A DNA stretch of 61,110 nt from contig CAJUIP010000023.1 in assembly GCA_910586315.1 (NCBI GenBank), forward strand, positions 1 through 61,110. Reading direction: 5' to 3'. This DNA is from an uncultured Lachnospiraceae bacterium. GTDB lineage: Bacteria > Bacillota > Clostridia > Lachnospirales > Lachnospiraceae. Under the pieces are notes generated by a model, which made no database searches, was not told the origin of the DNA, and saw nothing but the letters and a program-made list of their open reading frames with translations. Made by a program: the position numbers and the translations under genes. Shown here in pieces: positions 34,761 through 43,503 of this stretch. The number at the start of each line of letters is the position of its first letter. Position 1 is the first letter of the stretch.

Positions 34761-36407
34761 ATGCCGAGGCAGTTAAAATATAACCAGGCGATTGCAAAAG
34801 CTCTCATATCAAATGCCGATGGAATCATAGAGGCCATAGACAAGTATCTTGCAAAAGCTGATGATGAATTGTCGGATGTGTTGGCTGATGAAGGGTATGC
34901 TGATGCAGAAGATTCAGTCGAGGTAATCAATGCCATGCAGGAAGAGATAGCGGAAACGCTTCAGAACCAGACAGATGATCTTGTGGAAGCACTGGCGGCG
35001 GAACAGGATTCCGGATGGGCTGCGGCGCAGAAAAAAGTATCTGAAATGCTTGACGGAGATGATATTGCGGAGCAGGTTCAGGAAGCCGCTGCAGATATGT
35101 TCCAAACAGAGGTTCCTAAGCTGGCAACGGTTTATATGCAGGAAACAGACGGAGACCTGGTTGTTGATGTCATCCGGCAGAGAACAAAAAGCTGGATTGC
35201 CTCATGGAGCCAACGGCTGGGACAGCTGATGAAAATAAATACCCATCAGCAGATAACGGATATTATCCAGAGAACTATAGATCAGGGAGAAAGCATTGAG
35301 ACACTTACGCGGAAAATAATGGATGGAGGCTGGCGGAATGAACATTACCAGGCACGGCGGGTAGCTGTTACCGAAGTGCTGCGGGCACATTCGGTTGCCA
35401 GAGAAGAGGCGATTCAGCAAAGCCCATCTACGGATCGGAAGGAATGGCGGCATACCGGGGCACATAAAAATAAGCCTCGTCCAAATCATGTAGATATGGA
35501 CGGCCAGATTGTTCCAAAGGATAAACCGTTTGAATTACAGGGGAGAGATGGTGTTGTCTATCATCCCATGTATCCCAGAGATCCAATCCTCCCTGCCAGC
35601 GAAACTGTGAATTGCCATTGTATCCACAGGGGAGTTGCGGCAGATGATGCTCTCGGAATGAGCCTGGAGGAGCGGCGACAGCTTCAGCAAAAATATATTG
35701 AGGAGGATGATGGCGCATGGAAAAAGGAACTGGATGAACAGAATAAGGCAAAGGCCGGGATAACACCCTATTCTGCGCTTGAAAGCTTTAAGGAAAAGCC
35801 GAGAGAAAAACAGATCAAATATCTCGGAAAGGCAAAAATGGCCCTTTATGACGCCGGGCTGATCGACAGTGATGAAATGTTGAGAAAGATTAAAAAATCC
35901 ACATTGCAGGAATTGCGGGAAGATGGTATATTAACTGTAGGAAGCTCAGCCGCAAGGCATTCAACGGTGGGAGATTTCTCCAACCTTGCGAATCCGAAGA
36001 AACCGACCGGCGGGCGAAATGGCGGCAACATGACGGGTGGTGGGCACTCGCAGGCAAATCTCAACGAGCTTTCAAACCGAGGGATTGCATACAACATTGA
36101 AATGGCATATGACAATGGTGTCCGTATAGGCGGGGTGGAAAACCATACGGCACCGGAGAAAAGGCTGGGACAGTCAGGGCAATCCTGGTTTCCAGAAAGC
36201 TGGGATACGGAAAAGATTACCGTGGCAGGGACGTACACCGCAAATCGGCCGGCGATCACGGAAGAAATTCGGAATGATGCCGGAGATATCATTGGATATC
36301 GCAAATTCCAAAAGTTTGACGGCGTAACGGTAGGTATATTCGAGGATGCGGGGCACAATATAGATACGGTCTTTCCGGATGCGGCGCAAAGAGAGGTGGG
36401 TGATTGA
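34761..36407 (+). CDS. Head morphogenesis (MuF-like) protein with C-terminal EndoU-like domain
   Basis: A 548-residue protein. Residues about 165-300 are a MuF/SPP1 gp7-type minor head domain (EVLRAHSVAREEAIQQ, RPNHVDMDGQIVPKD, ETVNCHCIHRGV). After a linker, residues about 420-545 look like a toxin-type nuclease of the EndoU/PBECR kind: GGGHSQANLNE, then RLGQSGQSWFPESWDTEKI, as found fused to phage head proteins. Such domains would be injected or packaged with DNA and cut RNA in the host. Catalytic activity is inference. ATG 34761 is used; a GTG at 34752 is possible. Confidence 0.82.
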   Translation: MPRQLKYNQAIAKALISNADGIIEAIDKYLAKADDELSDVLADEGYADAEDSVEVINAMQEEIAETLQNQTDDLVEALAAEQDSGWAAAQKKVSEMLDGDDIAEQVQEAAADMFQTEVPKLATVYMQETDGDLVVDVIRQRTKSWIASWSQRLGQLMKINTHQQITDIIQRTIDQGESIETLTRKIMDGGWRNEHYQARRVAVTEVLRAHSVAREEAIQQSPSTDRKEWRHTGAHKNKPRPNHVDMDGQIVPKDKPFELQGRDGVVYHPMYPRDPILPASETVNCHCIHRGVAADDALGMSLEERRQLQQKYIEEDDGAWKKELDEQNKAKAGITPYSALESFKEKPREKQIKYLGKAKMALYDAGLIDSDEMLRKIKKSTLQELREDGILTVGSSAARHSTVGDFSNLANPKKPTGGRNGGNMTGGGHSQANLNELSNRGIAYNIEMAYDNGVRIGGVENHTAPEKRLGQSGQSWFPESWDTEKITVAGTYTANRPAITEEIRNDAGDIIGYRKFQKFDGVTVGIFEDAGHNIDTVFPDAAQREVGD

Positions 36408-36408
36408 T

Positions 36409-36666
36409 ATGGATGAAAACAGAATAGAGAGCCTGGTTAAGTGGTGGAAGGAAACAGATACCCAGGGCATGGACATAGGGAAGCATCTTATCAATCCGCT
36501 TATGGAAGCGTTTGGAGAAGATGCGGACGCAATACTGTCCTATCTGGATAAAATGGAACCCGGGGATCTTAAAGTAGTTTCAGGGTGCTTTGAGAGCATT
36601 TACCGAAAATTTATGACGGATGATGTTTATAATGCGCTCGGAGAGCTTGAAGATAAAATTGCATAA
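36409..36666 (+). CDS. Small hypothetical protein after the EndoU-like domain
   Basis: An 85-residue acidic, helical protein starting one base after the toxin-like head protein. This is the place where an immunity protein would sit in polymorphic toxin loci, and its size and acidity are compatible, but no family is recognised. It is followed by a terminator-like hairpin. Confidence 0.55.
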   Translation: MDENRIESLVKWWKETDTQGMDIGKHLINPLMEAFGEDADAILSYLDKMEPGDLKVVSGCFESIYRKFMTDDVYNALGELEDKIA

Positions 36667-36681
36667 GGGATTCTGAAAGGA

Positions 36682-36705
36682 GACATCCGAAAGGGTGTCT
36701 TTTTT
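36682..36705 (+). terminator. Terminator-like hairpin within the head operon
   Basis: GACATCC (36682-36688) pairs with GGGTGTC (36693-36699) around GAAA, followed by six Ts. It may reduce transcription between the packaging genes and the capsid genes. The rest of 36667-36785 shows no gene. Confidence 0.65.
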
Positions 36706-36785
36706 GTTGCATTTTTTAGGAAGGGAGGGAGCGCGGGAATTTTGGATATTGAATCAATGATAGTAGTGGAAGGAGGTATGAGATT

Positions 36786-38093
36786 ATGCCGCGGATTGCG
36801 AAAGCATACGCAATTACAGACGCAAAGATCAGCTTTGTGTCTCTGGTAAATAAGGCTGCGAATAAAAAGCAGTTCCTGATTACCAAATCTGAGAAGGGAG
36901 CTGCAAATTTCGCTACATTCGGACGGATCCTGAAGGCTGATGCAGACAGTCACTTTGTAACCGGAATTGTGTATGAGCCTATGGTGGAAGATACCCAGGG
37001 CAATTACATGACGGAAGAAGAAATTACAAAAGCTGCCTATTGGTTTGCCAAGAATGGAAACCAGGTGGATCTGCAGCACTGTTTTGAAAAATGCGATGGT
37101 GCCGCTGTGGTGGAATCTTATGTTGCGAAGTGCGACATGGAGATCGAAGGCGAGGCCATCAAAAAGGGTACATGGATCATGACTATGGAGATCAGTGATA
37201 CCGATGTGTGGGAAGCTATACAGAAAGGGGATATCACAGGATTTTCCATGGGAGGAATGGGCGTGTATTCCGAAGAAGACGTAGAGCTTCCCGTTGAAAA
37301 AAGGGATGAACCCAAAGGATTGCTCCGGCGCCTGGCTAAAGCAATGGGATTTGATGTGGTGGAGAAGGGCGCTGTAAAAGCGAATTTCCAGCGCAGAGTA
37401 AAAGAGGATAATTTTTATTCTGCATGGTATGCGCTCAGAAGCACGCTGGAAGGGAATTTTTATAATCCGGACACAGGCATGTGGGAATGGGGTTATAACT
37501 CCGATGAAAGCACCATCCGGGAGGCACTGGAGGATTTCAATGATATCGTTACGCAGCTTCTTACTTCGGATGGAAGTATCGTGAAGTCATTGGAAAAGGC
37601 CGCAAAGGCGGCTCCGTCCCCCATCCATAAAGAGGGTAAGAGTCTCAGTGCAAAGAATCTAAGTGCCATCAAAGGCATTTATGATACGCTCGGTTCATTT
37701 CTGGCAGATTTCCAGGAGGAACCGGCGGAAACAAATAATGTTCAGAAGGAGGATGTTGACATGACAAGTGAAGAAGTAAAGGTAGTGGTGGCCGAAGAAG
37801 TGAAAAAGGCCATGGATCCCGTTGTGGAGCAGCTGAAAGCAATTGCCACGGTAACTAAGGGGGAGGGGGAGGGCGGAAGCGAACCTCCGGCATCTGGAAG
37901 CGTGGCACCCGCCGGAGATATGTCGGCTGATGCAGTAGCAAAGATGGTAGGGGAAGAGATCAAGAAGGCCATGGAGCCTGTGATGAAAGCGCTGGAGCCT
38001 GTGATGAAAAGCAGGGCGATCCCCGGCAATCTCAATGACGCAGCGGGAGCCGTTGAAAAGCAGGAGCAGCACTACCTGCACGGCATTGTCTAA
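36786..38093 (+). CDS. XkdF-like prohead protease with C-terminal scaffold region
   Basis: A 435-residue protein. Residues 1 to about 190 resemble the XkdF putative serine protease family (FVTGIVYEPMVEDTQGNYMT, GDITGFSMGGMGVY). The C-terminal 110 residues are Glu/Lys/Ala-rich helical, typical scaffold, ending just before the major capsid gene. An internal start with its own ribosome site gives the scaffold part alone (37761-38093). Protease and scaffold together shape and mature the prohead. Confidence 0.85.
   Translation: MPRIAKAYAITDAKISFVSLVNKAANKKQFLITKSEKGAANFATFGRILKADADSHFVTGIVYEPMVEDTQGNYMTEEEITKAAYWFAKNGNQVDLQHCFEKCDGAAVVESYVAKCDMEIEGEAIKKGTWIMTMEISDTDVWEAIQKGDITGFSMGGMGVYSEEDVELPVEKRDEPKGLLRRLAKAMGFDVVEKGAVKANFQRRVKEDNFYSAWYALRSTLEGNFYNPDTGMWEWGYNSDESTIREALEDFNDIVTQLLTSDGSIVKSLEKAAKAAPSPIHKEGKSLSAKNLSAIKGIYDTLGSFLADFQEEPAETNNVQKEDVDMTSEEVKVVVAEEVKKAMDPVVEQLKAIATVTKGEGEGGSEPPASGSVAPAGDMSADAVAKMVGEEIKKAMEPVMKALEPVMKSRAIPGNLNDAAGAVEKQEQHYLHGIV
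37761..38093 (+). CDS. Nested scaffold protein from an internal in-frame start
   Basis: ATG 37761 is codon 326 of the protease-scaffold gene and is preceded by a perfect AAGGAGG at 37746-37752, eight bases upstream. Translation from it would give a 110-residue scaffold, helical and highly charged, as lambda Nu3 is made from inside gene C. A strong internal ribosome site exactly at the domain border is unlikely to be chance. Expression is not shown. Confidence 0.65.
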   Translation: MTSEEVKVVVAEEVKKAMDPVVEQLKAIATVTKGEGEGGSEPPASGSVAPAGDMSADAVAKMVGEEIKKAMEPVMKALEPVMKSRAIPGNLNDAAGAVEKQEQHYLHGIV

Positions 38094-38113
38094 GAAAAGG
38101 AGGAGAGAACATT

Positions 38114-39178
38114 ATGCCAACTAATGCACAGATCATCAAAAATACAATAACAACTGATTCGGTCTCACACGGCCTGCTTACCCCGTATCAGGCTAAGAAG
38201 TTTTTAGTGCAGACCTTTGAGGCCACGCCTTTCCAGCAGGCTATCCGGCATGTGACACGGACGGAAAAATCAGGCGAGATTGACAAGATCGGTATCGGTC
38301 ACAGACTGCTCCGCCCGAAGGTAGAGAATACATTTGACGGCGTAACCGCAAGCCCCACATTCGGGGTAGTCAAATATGCCTGCGAAGCGACAAGGCTTGA
38401 CTGGGATATCACCAATGAAACGCTCCGGCAGAATATCGAGGGCGAAAATATGGATGATGTCGTAACCAATCTCATGACGAAGCAGGTCGGTGTCGATTCG
38501 GAAGATCTTCTGCTCAATGGAGAGGAAAACGCAACTGCGGCAGAAGCCTTTTCCGCCAGTACGGCTTACAAGGCGGGTGACTGCGTAACAGAGGCCGGTG
38601 GCTTATACCGCTTTCGGGTAAACCATGCTGCGGGAGCATGGAATGCGGCAGATGCTGAACGGATCGGAGATGCTGCAGACAAGGTATTTCTTGGCCAGAA
38701 TGACGGTGTTATCAAGATTCTTGGCGGCAGCCACATCATTGATGCCTCTGGGGCAAAAGAAATGGAACTTGAAATGTTCTATAGGGCAGTAGCCTCTATG
38801 CCAACCAGATTCAATGACGGAACGCTTCGCTGGATGATGAGTCCGACCAGGGCGCAGCAGTGGGAGCTGTTCTTGCTCAATAAGGTTATCAATGCCGGAG
38901 GTGCCGTCCCTGAGAGCTTATATAAAAGCCCCGTGGGAATTCCTTCTATGGGCGTTCCTATGATGCCGGATGATACCGTTATCCTTTCCAATCCGAAGAA
39001 TTTTGTCCAGGTTAACACCTACACGATGAAGATTCGGAAAGATGAAACTTCTGTAGAGGCAATCCGGAAGGATAAGAAATTTTATGTAATCCACTTTGAC
39101 TTCGATGCGATCATTGAGGAGATCGAGGCCACGGCAATGATCACAAACCTTCCGGCGCTTCTTACGGATCTTTCATAA
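38114..39178 (+). CDS. Major capsid protein
   Basis: A 354-residue protein following the scaffold by 20 bases, of the PBSX XkdG/phage capsid type expected to have the HK97 fold. Features include VSHGLLTPYQAKKFLVQTFE near the N-terminus, RLDWDITNETLRQNIEGENM, and a regular C-terminal beta-rich domain. The insertion around residues 145-195 (GDCVTEAGGLYRFRVNHAAG) resembles a small carbohydrate-binding-like loop domain displayed on the shell, as some capsids carry. Strong AGGAGG site. Confidence 0.88.
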   Translation: MPTNAQIIKNTITTDSVSHGLLTPYQAKKFLVQTFEATPFQQAIRHVTRTEKSGEIDKIGIGHRLLRPKVENTFDGVTASPTFGVVKYACEATRLDWDITNETLRQNIEGENMDDVVTNLMTKQVGVDSEDLLLNGEENATAAEAFSASTAYKAGDCVTEAGGLYRFRVNHAAGAWNAADAERIGDAADKVFLGQNDGVIKILGGSHIIDASGAKEMELEMFYRAVASMPTRFNDGTLRWMMSPTRAQQWELFLLNKVINAGGAVPESLYKSPVGIPSMGVPMMPDDTVILSNPKNFVQVNTYTMKIRKDETSVEAIRKDKKFYVIHFDFDAIIEEIEATAMITNLPALLTDLS

Positions 39179-39191
39179 CGGAGGTGGCGCT

Positions 39192-39527
39192 ATGAGAAAA
39201 GTATGTTTGAAGACAGGGCTTTCCTATGTCGCCAAAGGCATTTCATGCAGGAAAGGAAAAGTTATGGATGTCGAGGATGATGTTGCTGAAAAGCTTATGA
39301 AAACCGGCCGATTTGAGGCTGTAGATACGGTTCCCATAGATCCTGAACCTGTGGCTCCGGATGGTAAATCTGCCAATATAACTTCGATGAAGAAAGATGA
39401 GCTGATTGCATTTGCAGAGGCTCAGGGTATCGATGTTTCGGACTGCAAGAACAATGAAGAGCGGATCCAGCGGATTCAGAGTGGAATGGACATAAATGCT
39501 TTTGCGCGGCTGGCTTCCGAAGAATAG
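39192..39527 (+). CDS. Small head-region protein with HeH/SAP-like segment
   Basis: A 111-residue protein. The N-terminal half is beta-rich; residues about 62-105 (SMKKDELIAFAEAQGIDVSD with a following charged helix) resemble a HeH/SAP-type helix-extended-loop-helix. Position after the capsid suggests a head-completion or decoration role. Confidence 0.6.
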   Translation: MRKVCLKTGLSYVAKGISCRKGKVMDVEDDVAEKLMKTGRFEAVDTVPIDPEPVAPDGKSANITSMKKDELIAFAEAQGIDVSDCKNNEERIQRIQSGMDINAFARLASEE

Positions 39528-39535
39528 GGGGGAGC

Positions 39536-39928
39536 ATGAAAAGACCTTGGATAGAACCCAAACAGATTCGGGATTACACGTCATCTCCAAAGGTCGAGGC
39601 CAGAACTGACACCCAGCTCGCTTATGATATAGCCAGGGCAGAAAAATATGTAATCTTCCATACGCACAACAATTTTGATTCAAAGGAATATGAGAGCGGG
39701 CTGCCATCGGATGTGACGATGGCAGTCATCCTTCTTGCAGAGGCCTATGCGAAGCAGGCGATAGTGCAGAGAGAGGGAGCACTGAGTTCAGAGACATTTG
39801 ACGATTATTCATATACCGTTGATGTGGGAGCGGACATTGCAGACAGCCTGGGGCTTGGCGCAATGCTGGAGGAATATGTTCTGCCGGAAGATCATGGTAA
39901 AGTGGTTATGAAACTGCGGAAGCTGTAG
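39536..39928 (+). CDS. Head-tail connector protein (YqbG/DUF3199-like)
   Basis: A 130-residue protein matching the pattern and genomic place of YqbG/XkdH-region connectors (KRPWIEPKQIRDYTSSPKVE, then an Ala-rich helical ILLAEAYAKQ). It would extend the portal ring toward the tail. Confidence 0.72.
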   Translation: MKRPWIEPKQIRDYTSSPKVEARTDTQLAYDIARAEKYVIFHTHNNFDSKEYESGLPSDVTMAVILLAEAYAKQAIVQREGALSSETFDDYSYTVDVGADIADSLGLGAMLEEYVLPEDHGKVVMKLRKL

Positions 39929-39938
39929 GAGGTGCCGG

Positions 39939-40301
39939 ATGTCGTTTGAAAATTTGCTGGATCACAAGTGTGCAATATACCATATGAAAAAGGACAGCAA
40001 AAGCCTGGGGTATGGAATAAACGGGGATAGTTTTTCTTATCCGATGGAGCCGGACGAGGCTTCCATCCCATGCCATTTCAATGTGTCGGATACGGGAACC
40101 TTAGAACAGACGGAGGATGCCAATGAATATGTCGTGGTTGGAAAGCTGAATCTGCCTTACGGAACAGACGTCCGGGTAAATGACAAAATCGTTGACCTTG
40201 GCAGCGGGATTTCCTACTATGCGGAAGTTCCGCGAAATATCCGGGATCATCACATAATTGTGCAGATCCAACGGAAAGGGAAAGTCAAGGGGGCGATTTA
40301 G
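39939..40301 (+). CDS. Head-closure protein (YqbH/XkdH, DUF3599-like)
   Basis: A 120-residue beta-rich protein, with FNVSDTGTLEQTEDANEYVV and KIVDLGSGISYYAEVP, in the slot occupied by XkdH/YqbH in PBSX-like phages. Its stop overlaps the next GTG start (TAGTG). Confidence 0.7.
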   Translation: MSFENLLDHKCAIYHMKKDSKSLGYGINGDSFSYPMEPDEASIPCHFNVSDTGTLEQTEDANEYVVVGKLNLPYGTDVRVNDKIVDLGSGISYYAEVPRNIRDHHIIVQIQRKGKVKGAI

Positions 40302-40831
40302 TGGCAGGAAGGTATGTGAGCATAGACACTACGGAGTTGAGGCGTTTTATAGAAAGGCTGAATCAGGCCGGGCGTGGCAAAGAATTTGAAAAGGAGCTCT
40401 CCCGATTTCTGGATGCTATTGCGGTTGAGTTCCTTTCCTATGTGCAGGATTTTATCATACAGGCCGGTTCGGTAGACACCCGGCTGCTTTTGAACAGCTT
40501 TCAGAAAAGCGGCGAGGGAAATGTTTTTATTGCCCAGGAAGGCGGTCTGCAGATAGAAGTAGGCACCAATGTGGAGTATGCGTCTTTTGTGAATGACGGG
40601 CACTGGCTGAATCCGAGAGGTGTTGATATGCGGTGGGTGCCCGGGGAGTGGCAGGGAGAGAGATTTATATATCAGCCCGGAGCTAAAACAGGAATGCTGT
40701 TAAAACAGAAATGGATAGAGGGTAGTCATTACTTTGACGATGCCATAAGGCTCATGGAGAGGATGGCCCCGCAGTTCATGGAACGGAAAATAGAACAGTG
40801 GTTAGGACAATTTTTTTCGGACTTTTTATAG
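40301..40831 (+). CDS. Tail-completion protein (HK97 gp10/XkdI-like)
   Basis: A 176-residue protein with the gp10-like pattern: an N-terminal helical part, a central strand-turn region (VEYASFVNDGHWLNPRGVDM) and C-terminal helices. GTG start at 40301. It probably connects head and tail. Confidence 0.75.
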   Translation: MAGRYVSIDTTELRRFIERLNQAGRGKEFEKELSRFLDAIAVEFLSYVQDFIIQAGSVDTRLLLNSFQKSGEGNVFIAQEGGLQIEVGTNVEYASFVNDGHWLNPRGVDMRWVPGEWQGERFIYQPGAKTGMLLKQKWIEGSHYFDDAIRLMERMAPQFMERKIEQWLGQFFSDFL

Positions 40832-40847
40832 TCTGTGAGGTGAGGAC

Positions 40848-41303
40848 ATGTTGGAATATGAGATTGCGGCAATTTACTATTTCGTGGCCGGGATTATTAC
40901 GGCACAGGCATATTTTGAAGAGGTGCCGCTGGATATGGTAATTCCTTGCGTGTTTTATCCTACGCCAACGCCGGCGGCATCAGGTTTTTCGGTAAACGCT
41001 TATATGACCGAGTTTGCCATGTATATCAAATTCATAAATCATTCCACAATGGCAGCTTATGAAATGGGTGAAAAGGTATTGCAGGCAATCATGGGGAAGC
41101 GGAGAAAAGTGCCGCTGGTAGATGAAACCGGGAAGCAGACTGGCAGGAGTTTCCGGGTAAACATGCCGAAACTGAAAAAGGTAGAGAATGGCGTTTATCA
41201 AATGGAATTATCGTGGAACCGGCATACACGATATGATGCAAAGGAAGTTACTCTTGCCAGGGATATCTTTATGAATGGATTGCCGGTAGGGAAGGAGGAT
41301 TGA
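40848..41303 (+). CDS. Tail terminator-like protein (XkdJ-like)
   Basis: A 151-residue protein in the XkdJ/YqbJ position between the gp10-like gene and the sheath. Mixed alpha/beta, with MVIPCVFYPTPTPAASGF and MELSWNRHTRYDAKEV. The tail terminator role is inferred from gene order. Confidence 0.65.
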   Translation: MLEYEIAAIYYFVAGIITAQAYFEEVPLDMVIPCVFYPTPTPAASGFSVNAYMTEFAMYIKFINHSTMAAYEMGEKVLQAIMGKRRKVPLVDETGKQTGRSFRVNMPKLKKVENGVYQMELSWNRHTRYDAKEVTLARDIFMNGLPVGKED

Positions 41304-41304
41304 C

Positions 41305-41544
41305 GTGGCCAAAACAAGGAATACGGAGGAAAATGTGGCAGACCGGGCGGCAGAAGAGCCCGCAAAAACTTCTGATGAAAGAAAATTTCCGTATGAGGTG
41401 CTGAAAGCAAATTGCATGAGGCTGTTTCATGTAACATCCAGCACTTTTATCGGAGCAACTATCGGTAAGGAAAATGGATCATATTCCATCTCAGAGATGC
41501 AGCGCCTTATCGATGAATGGTTAAAGAAGGAGGTAAAAAAATAA
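41305..41544 (+). CDS. Small tail-region protein
   Basis: A 79-residue protein. GTG start at 41305 right after the previous stop. Residues about 28-75 (PYEVLKANCMRLFHVTSSTF and SISEMQRLIDEWLKKE) match the small conserved protein that precedes the sheath in PBSX-like clusters. Its last base is the first base of the sheath start. Confidence 0.65.
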   Translation: MAKTRNTEENVADRAAEEPAKTSDERKFPYEVLKANCMRLFHVTSSTFIGATIGKENGSYSISEMQRLIDEWLKKEVKK

Positions 41545-42917
41545 TGGCTGGTGGAAATTTTGACATCAACGTGGGAAAAACCAGGCCCGGAACCTATGTC
41601 AATGTAAAGTCCAAGAGGCAGCAGAAAGCAAAGGGTTCCACCCGTGGCATTGCGGTGATTCCCTTTGTCGGATATGACTGGGGGCCGAATGGGGAATTTA
41701 TCAAGCTGTCAGTGGATTCCCCGGATGCGTACCTGCATAAGCTCGGCAGAAGCGTTTACGATGCAAATGACTTTATGCTGATGGTGCGCGAGATCTTTAA
41801 AAATGCGATTACCTGTTATGTCTATATCATCAATGCCGGTATCGCGGCGAAAGCAACCACAGAGGATGGTTTGACGGTAACGGCGGCATACCCCGGCACC
41901 AGAGGCAATGATCTTTCTGTTGTATCTGCCGAGAACGTGCTGGGCGGGTTTGATGTAACTGTCTATATGGGCACGGAAAAGGTGGAGATCTATGAGGGAG
42001 TGAAAACCTTTGGTGATCTGATCGCGGCATCTGCAGGTAAGTATGTTACCTTTAAGGCTACTACCGAAGAAGTCGATTTGAAGGCGATTGCATCTTTGCG
42101 GCTGGCGGGTGGAGACAATGGGACAACGGAGAACTCTGCTGTTACCGGTTTCCTGGATAAGGTGGAAAAGGTTCGGTGGAATACCATGTGCTTCCCGATC
42201 ACAGAAACTACTTTGCAGACAGTGTGTATCGCCAAGATCAAAATGTTGCGTAATAGTGTCGGGAAATATGTGCAGGCGGTTCTTCCGAACTGCAAAGCTG
42301 ATTTTGAGGGCATTATCAATGTGACAAATTCTGTGATCCTGGATGACGGGACGGAAAGCGGCAAGCAGCTCACGGTTGCTCAGGCGTGTGCATGGGTGGC
42401 AGGGGCAACGGCGGGAGCCTCCAAAACGCAATCCAATACTTATGTGGAGTACACAGGGGCGATTGACATTGTCGGCGTGAAGTCCAATGAGGAGGCAATC
42501 GAGGCAATCAAGAATGGGGAGTTTTTCTTTTCCCGTTCTGACGAAGACAAAATTGTTGTCGAATATGACATCAATTCTCTTCACAACTTCACCACGGACC
42601 GGACTTCCGATTATGCGAAGAACCGTGTTATCCGTGTGTATGATTCCTTTGCGGAGGATCTGCGCCTGAACTTCCCGCCGAACAAATTCAATAATGATCC
42701 GGATGGGTGGCTTATCATGGAGGGTCTGGGCCGGGAGCTGCTTAATTCCTATGGCCCGGTATCCGATGGAGGGGACGGCTCGATTATGAATATCAACCTG
42801 GAGGAAGATTTTTATGTGGACCAGAGCCGCAGCCAGGGGGACGAAACTTTTTTCAATGTCGGCCTGCAGGCGGTGGATTCCGCCGAGAAACTGTATTTTT
42901 CTGTTTCCACACGATAG
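41544..42917 (+). CDS. Tail sheath protein (XkdK-like)
   Basis: A 457-residue sheath subunit of a contractile tail. It opens MAGGNFDINVGKTRPGTYVN, typical of XkdK sheaths, with the domain III-like middle (DLSVVSAENVLGGFDVTVYM) and the C-terminal strand (YVDQSRSQGDETFFNVGLQA) that hooks neighbouring subunits. This gene fixes the tail type as myovirus. The start overlaps the preceding stop and is preceded by AGGAGG. Confidence 0.94.
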   Translation: MAGGNFDINVGKTRPGTYVNVKSKRQQKAKGSTRGIAVIPFVGYDWGPNGEFIKLSVDSPDAYLHKLGRSVYDANDFMLMVREIFKNAITCYVYIINAGIAAKATTEDGLTVTAAYPGTRGNDLSVVSAENVLGGFDVTVYMGTEKVEIYEGVKTFGDLIAASAGKYVTFKATTEEVDLKAIASLRLAGGDNGTTENSAVTGFLDKVEKVRWNTMCFPITETTLQTVCIAKIKMLRNSVGKYVQAVLPNCKADFEGIINVTNSVILDDGTESGKQLTVAQACAWVAGATAGASKTQSNTYVEYTGAIDIVGVKSNEEAIEAIKNGEFFFSRSDEDKIVVEYDINSLHNFTTDRTSDYAKNRVIRVYDSFAEDLRLNFPPNKFNNDPDGWLIMEGLGRELLNSYGPVSDGGDGSIMNINLEEDFYVDQSRSQGDETFFNVGLQAVDSAEKLYFSVSTR

Positions 42918-42935
42918 AAGGAGGTGTAATAAGAT

Positions 42936-43364
42936 ATGTCAGAAAATATCAAGCCGCTTAGCGCCGTGGAGGGCAAGGCGTATATCAATGGCATAGAGGT
43001 AATGGATTCTGTAAAAATGACGATCCGCTTTGTGCCCAAGGTGGCGAATTACCGTATTGTCGGGAAGAAGGGAACACACCGGCGCTGGGTAGGTTATGAC
43101 ATAACCGGTACGCTGGATGAATACAAGACCACCGCCCGGTATGAGCGGATCGTAAAGGAATACATTTCCAACGGGAAGACGCCGGAGTTTACGTTCCAGG
43201 GAATCCGTACTGATCCGGATTCGGACTACTACGAGACGGTAGGAAGTGAATCTGTAACCGTGACCGGCGCCGTGATCACAGGTGAGATTCCGTTGTTGGA
43301 TATCGATACCGATGGAGAGTTGGTTAAGGAATCCATTGCTTTCGGAGCGCGGAATGTAGTGTAA
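42936..43364 (+). CDS. Tail tube protein (XkdM-like)
   Basis: A 142-residue beta-barrel tube protein directly after the sheath (KPLSAVEGKAYINGIEVMDS, GKKGTHRRWVGYDITGTLDE). It forms the inner tube through which DNA passes. Good AGGAGG site. Confidence 0.9.
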   Translation: MSENIKPLSAVEGKAYINGIEVMDSVKMTIRFVPKVANYRIVGKKGTHRRWVGYDITGTLDEYKTTARYERIVKEYISNGKTPEFTFQGIRTDPDSDYYETVGSESVTVTGAVITGEIPLLDIDTDGELVKESIAFGARNVV

Positions 43365-43366
43365 GT

Positions 43367-43414
43367 AAAAACGGCAGGGGAGGCTTTGTGTGTGCCTTTT
43401 CCTGCCCGTTTTTT
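43367..43414 (+). terminator. Terminator after the sheath-tube pair
   Basis: 43367-43378 pairs with 43401-43413 (about 12 bp, one bulge) with an inner stem, followed by a T-run. Partial termination here would give more sheath and tube than downstream tail proteins. 43415-43503 holds no gene. Confidence 0.7.
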
Positions 43415-43503
43415 GCAAAACAGTGGGTTAACCCGTTGACAGGCTTTAAATCATGCTACAGGTCAAGATAGGAGCCCGTAGCGATAAATCAGGAGGATGC
43501 ACT

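Noticed and set aside
41709..42584. A 291-codon minus-strand frame inside the sheath gene
   Set aside because: Antisense to a confident tail sheath gene; no ribosome site or recognised domain.
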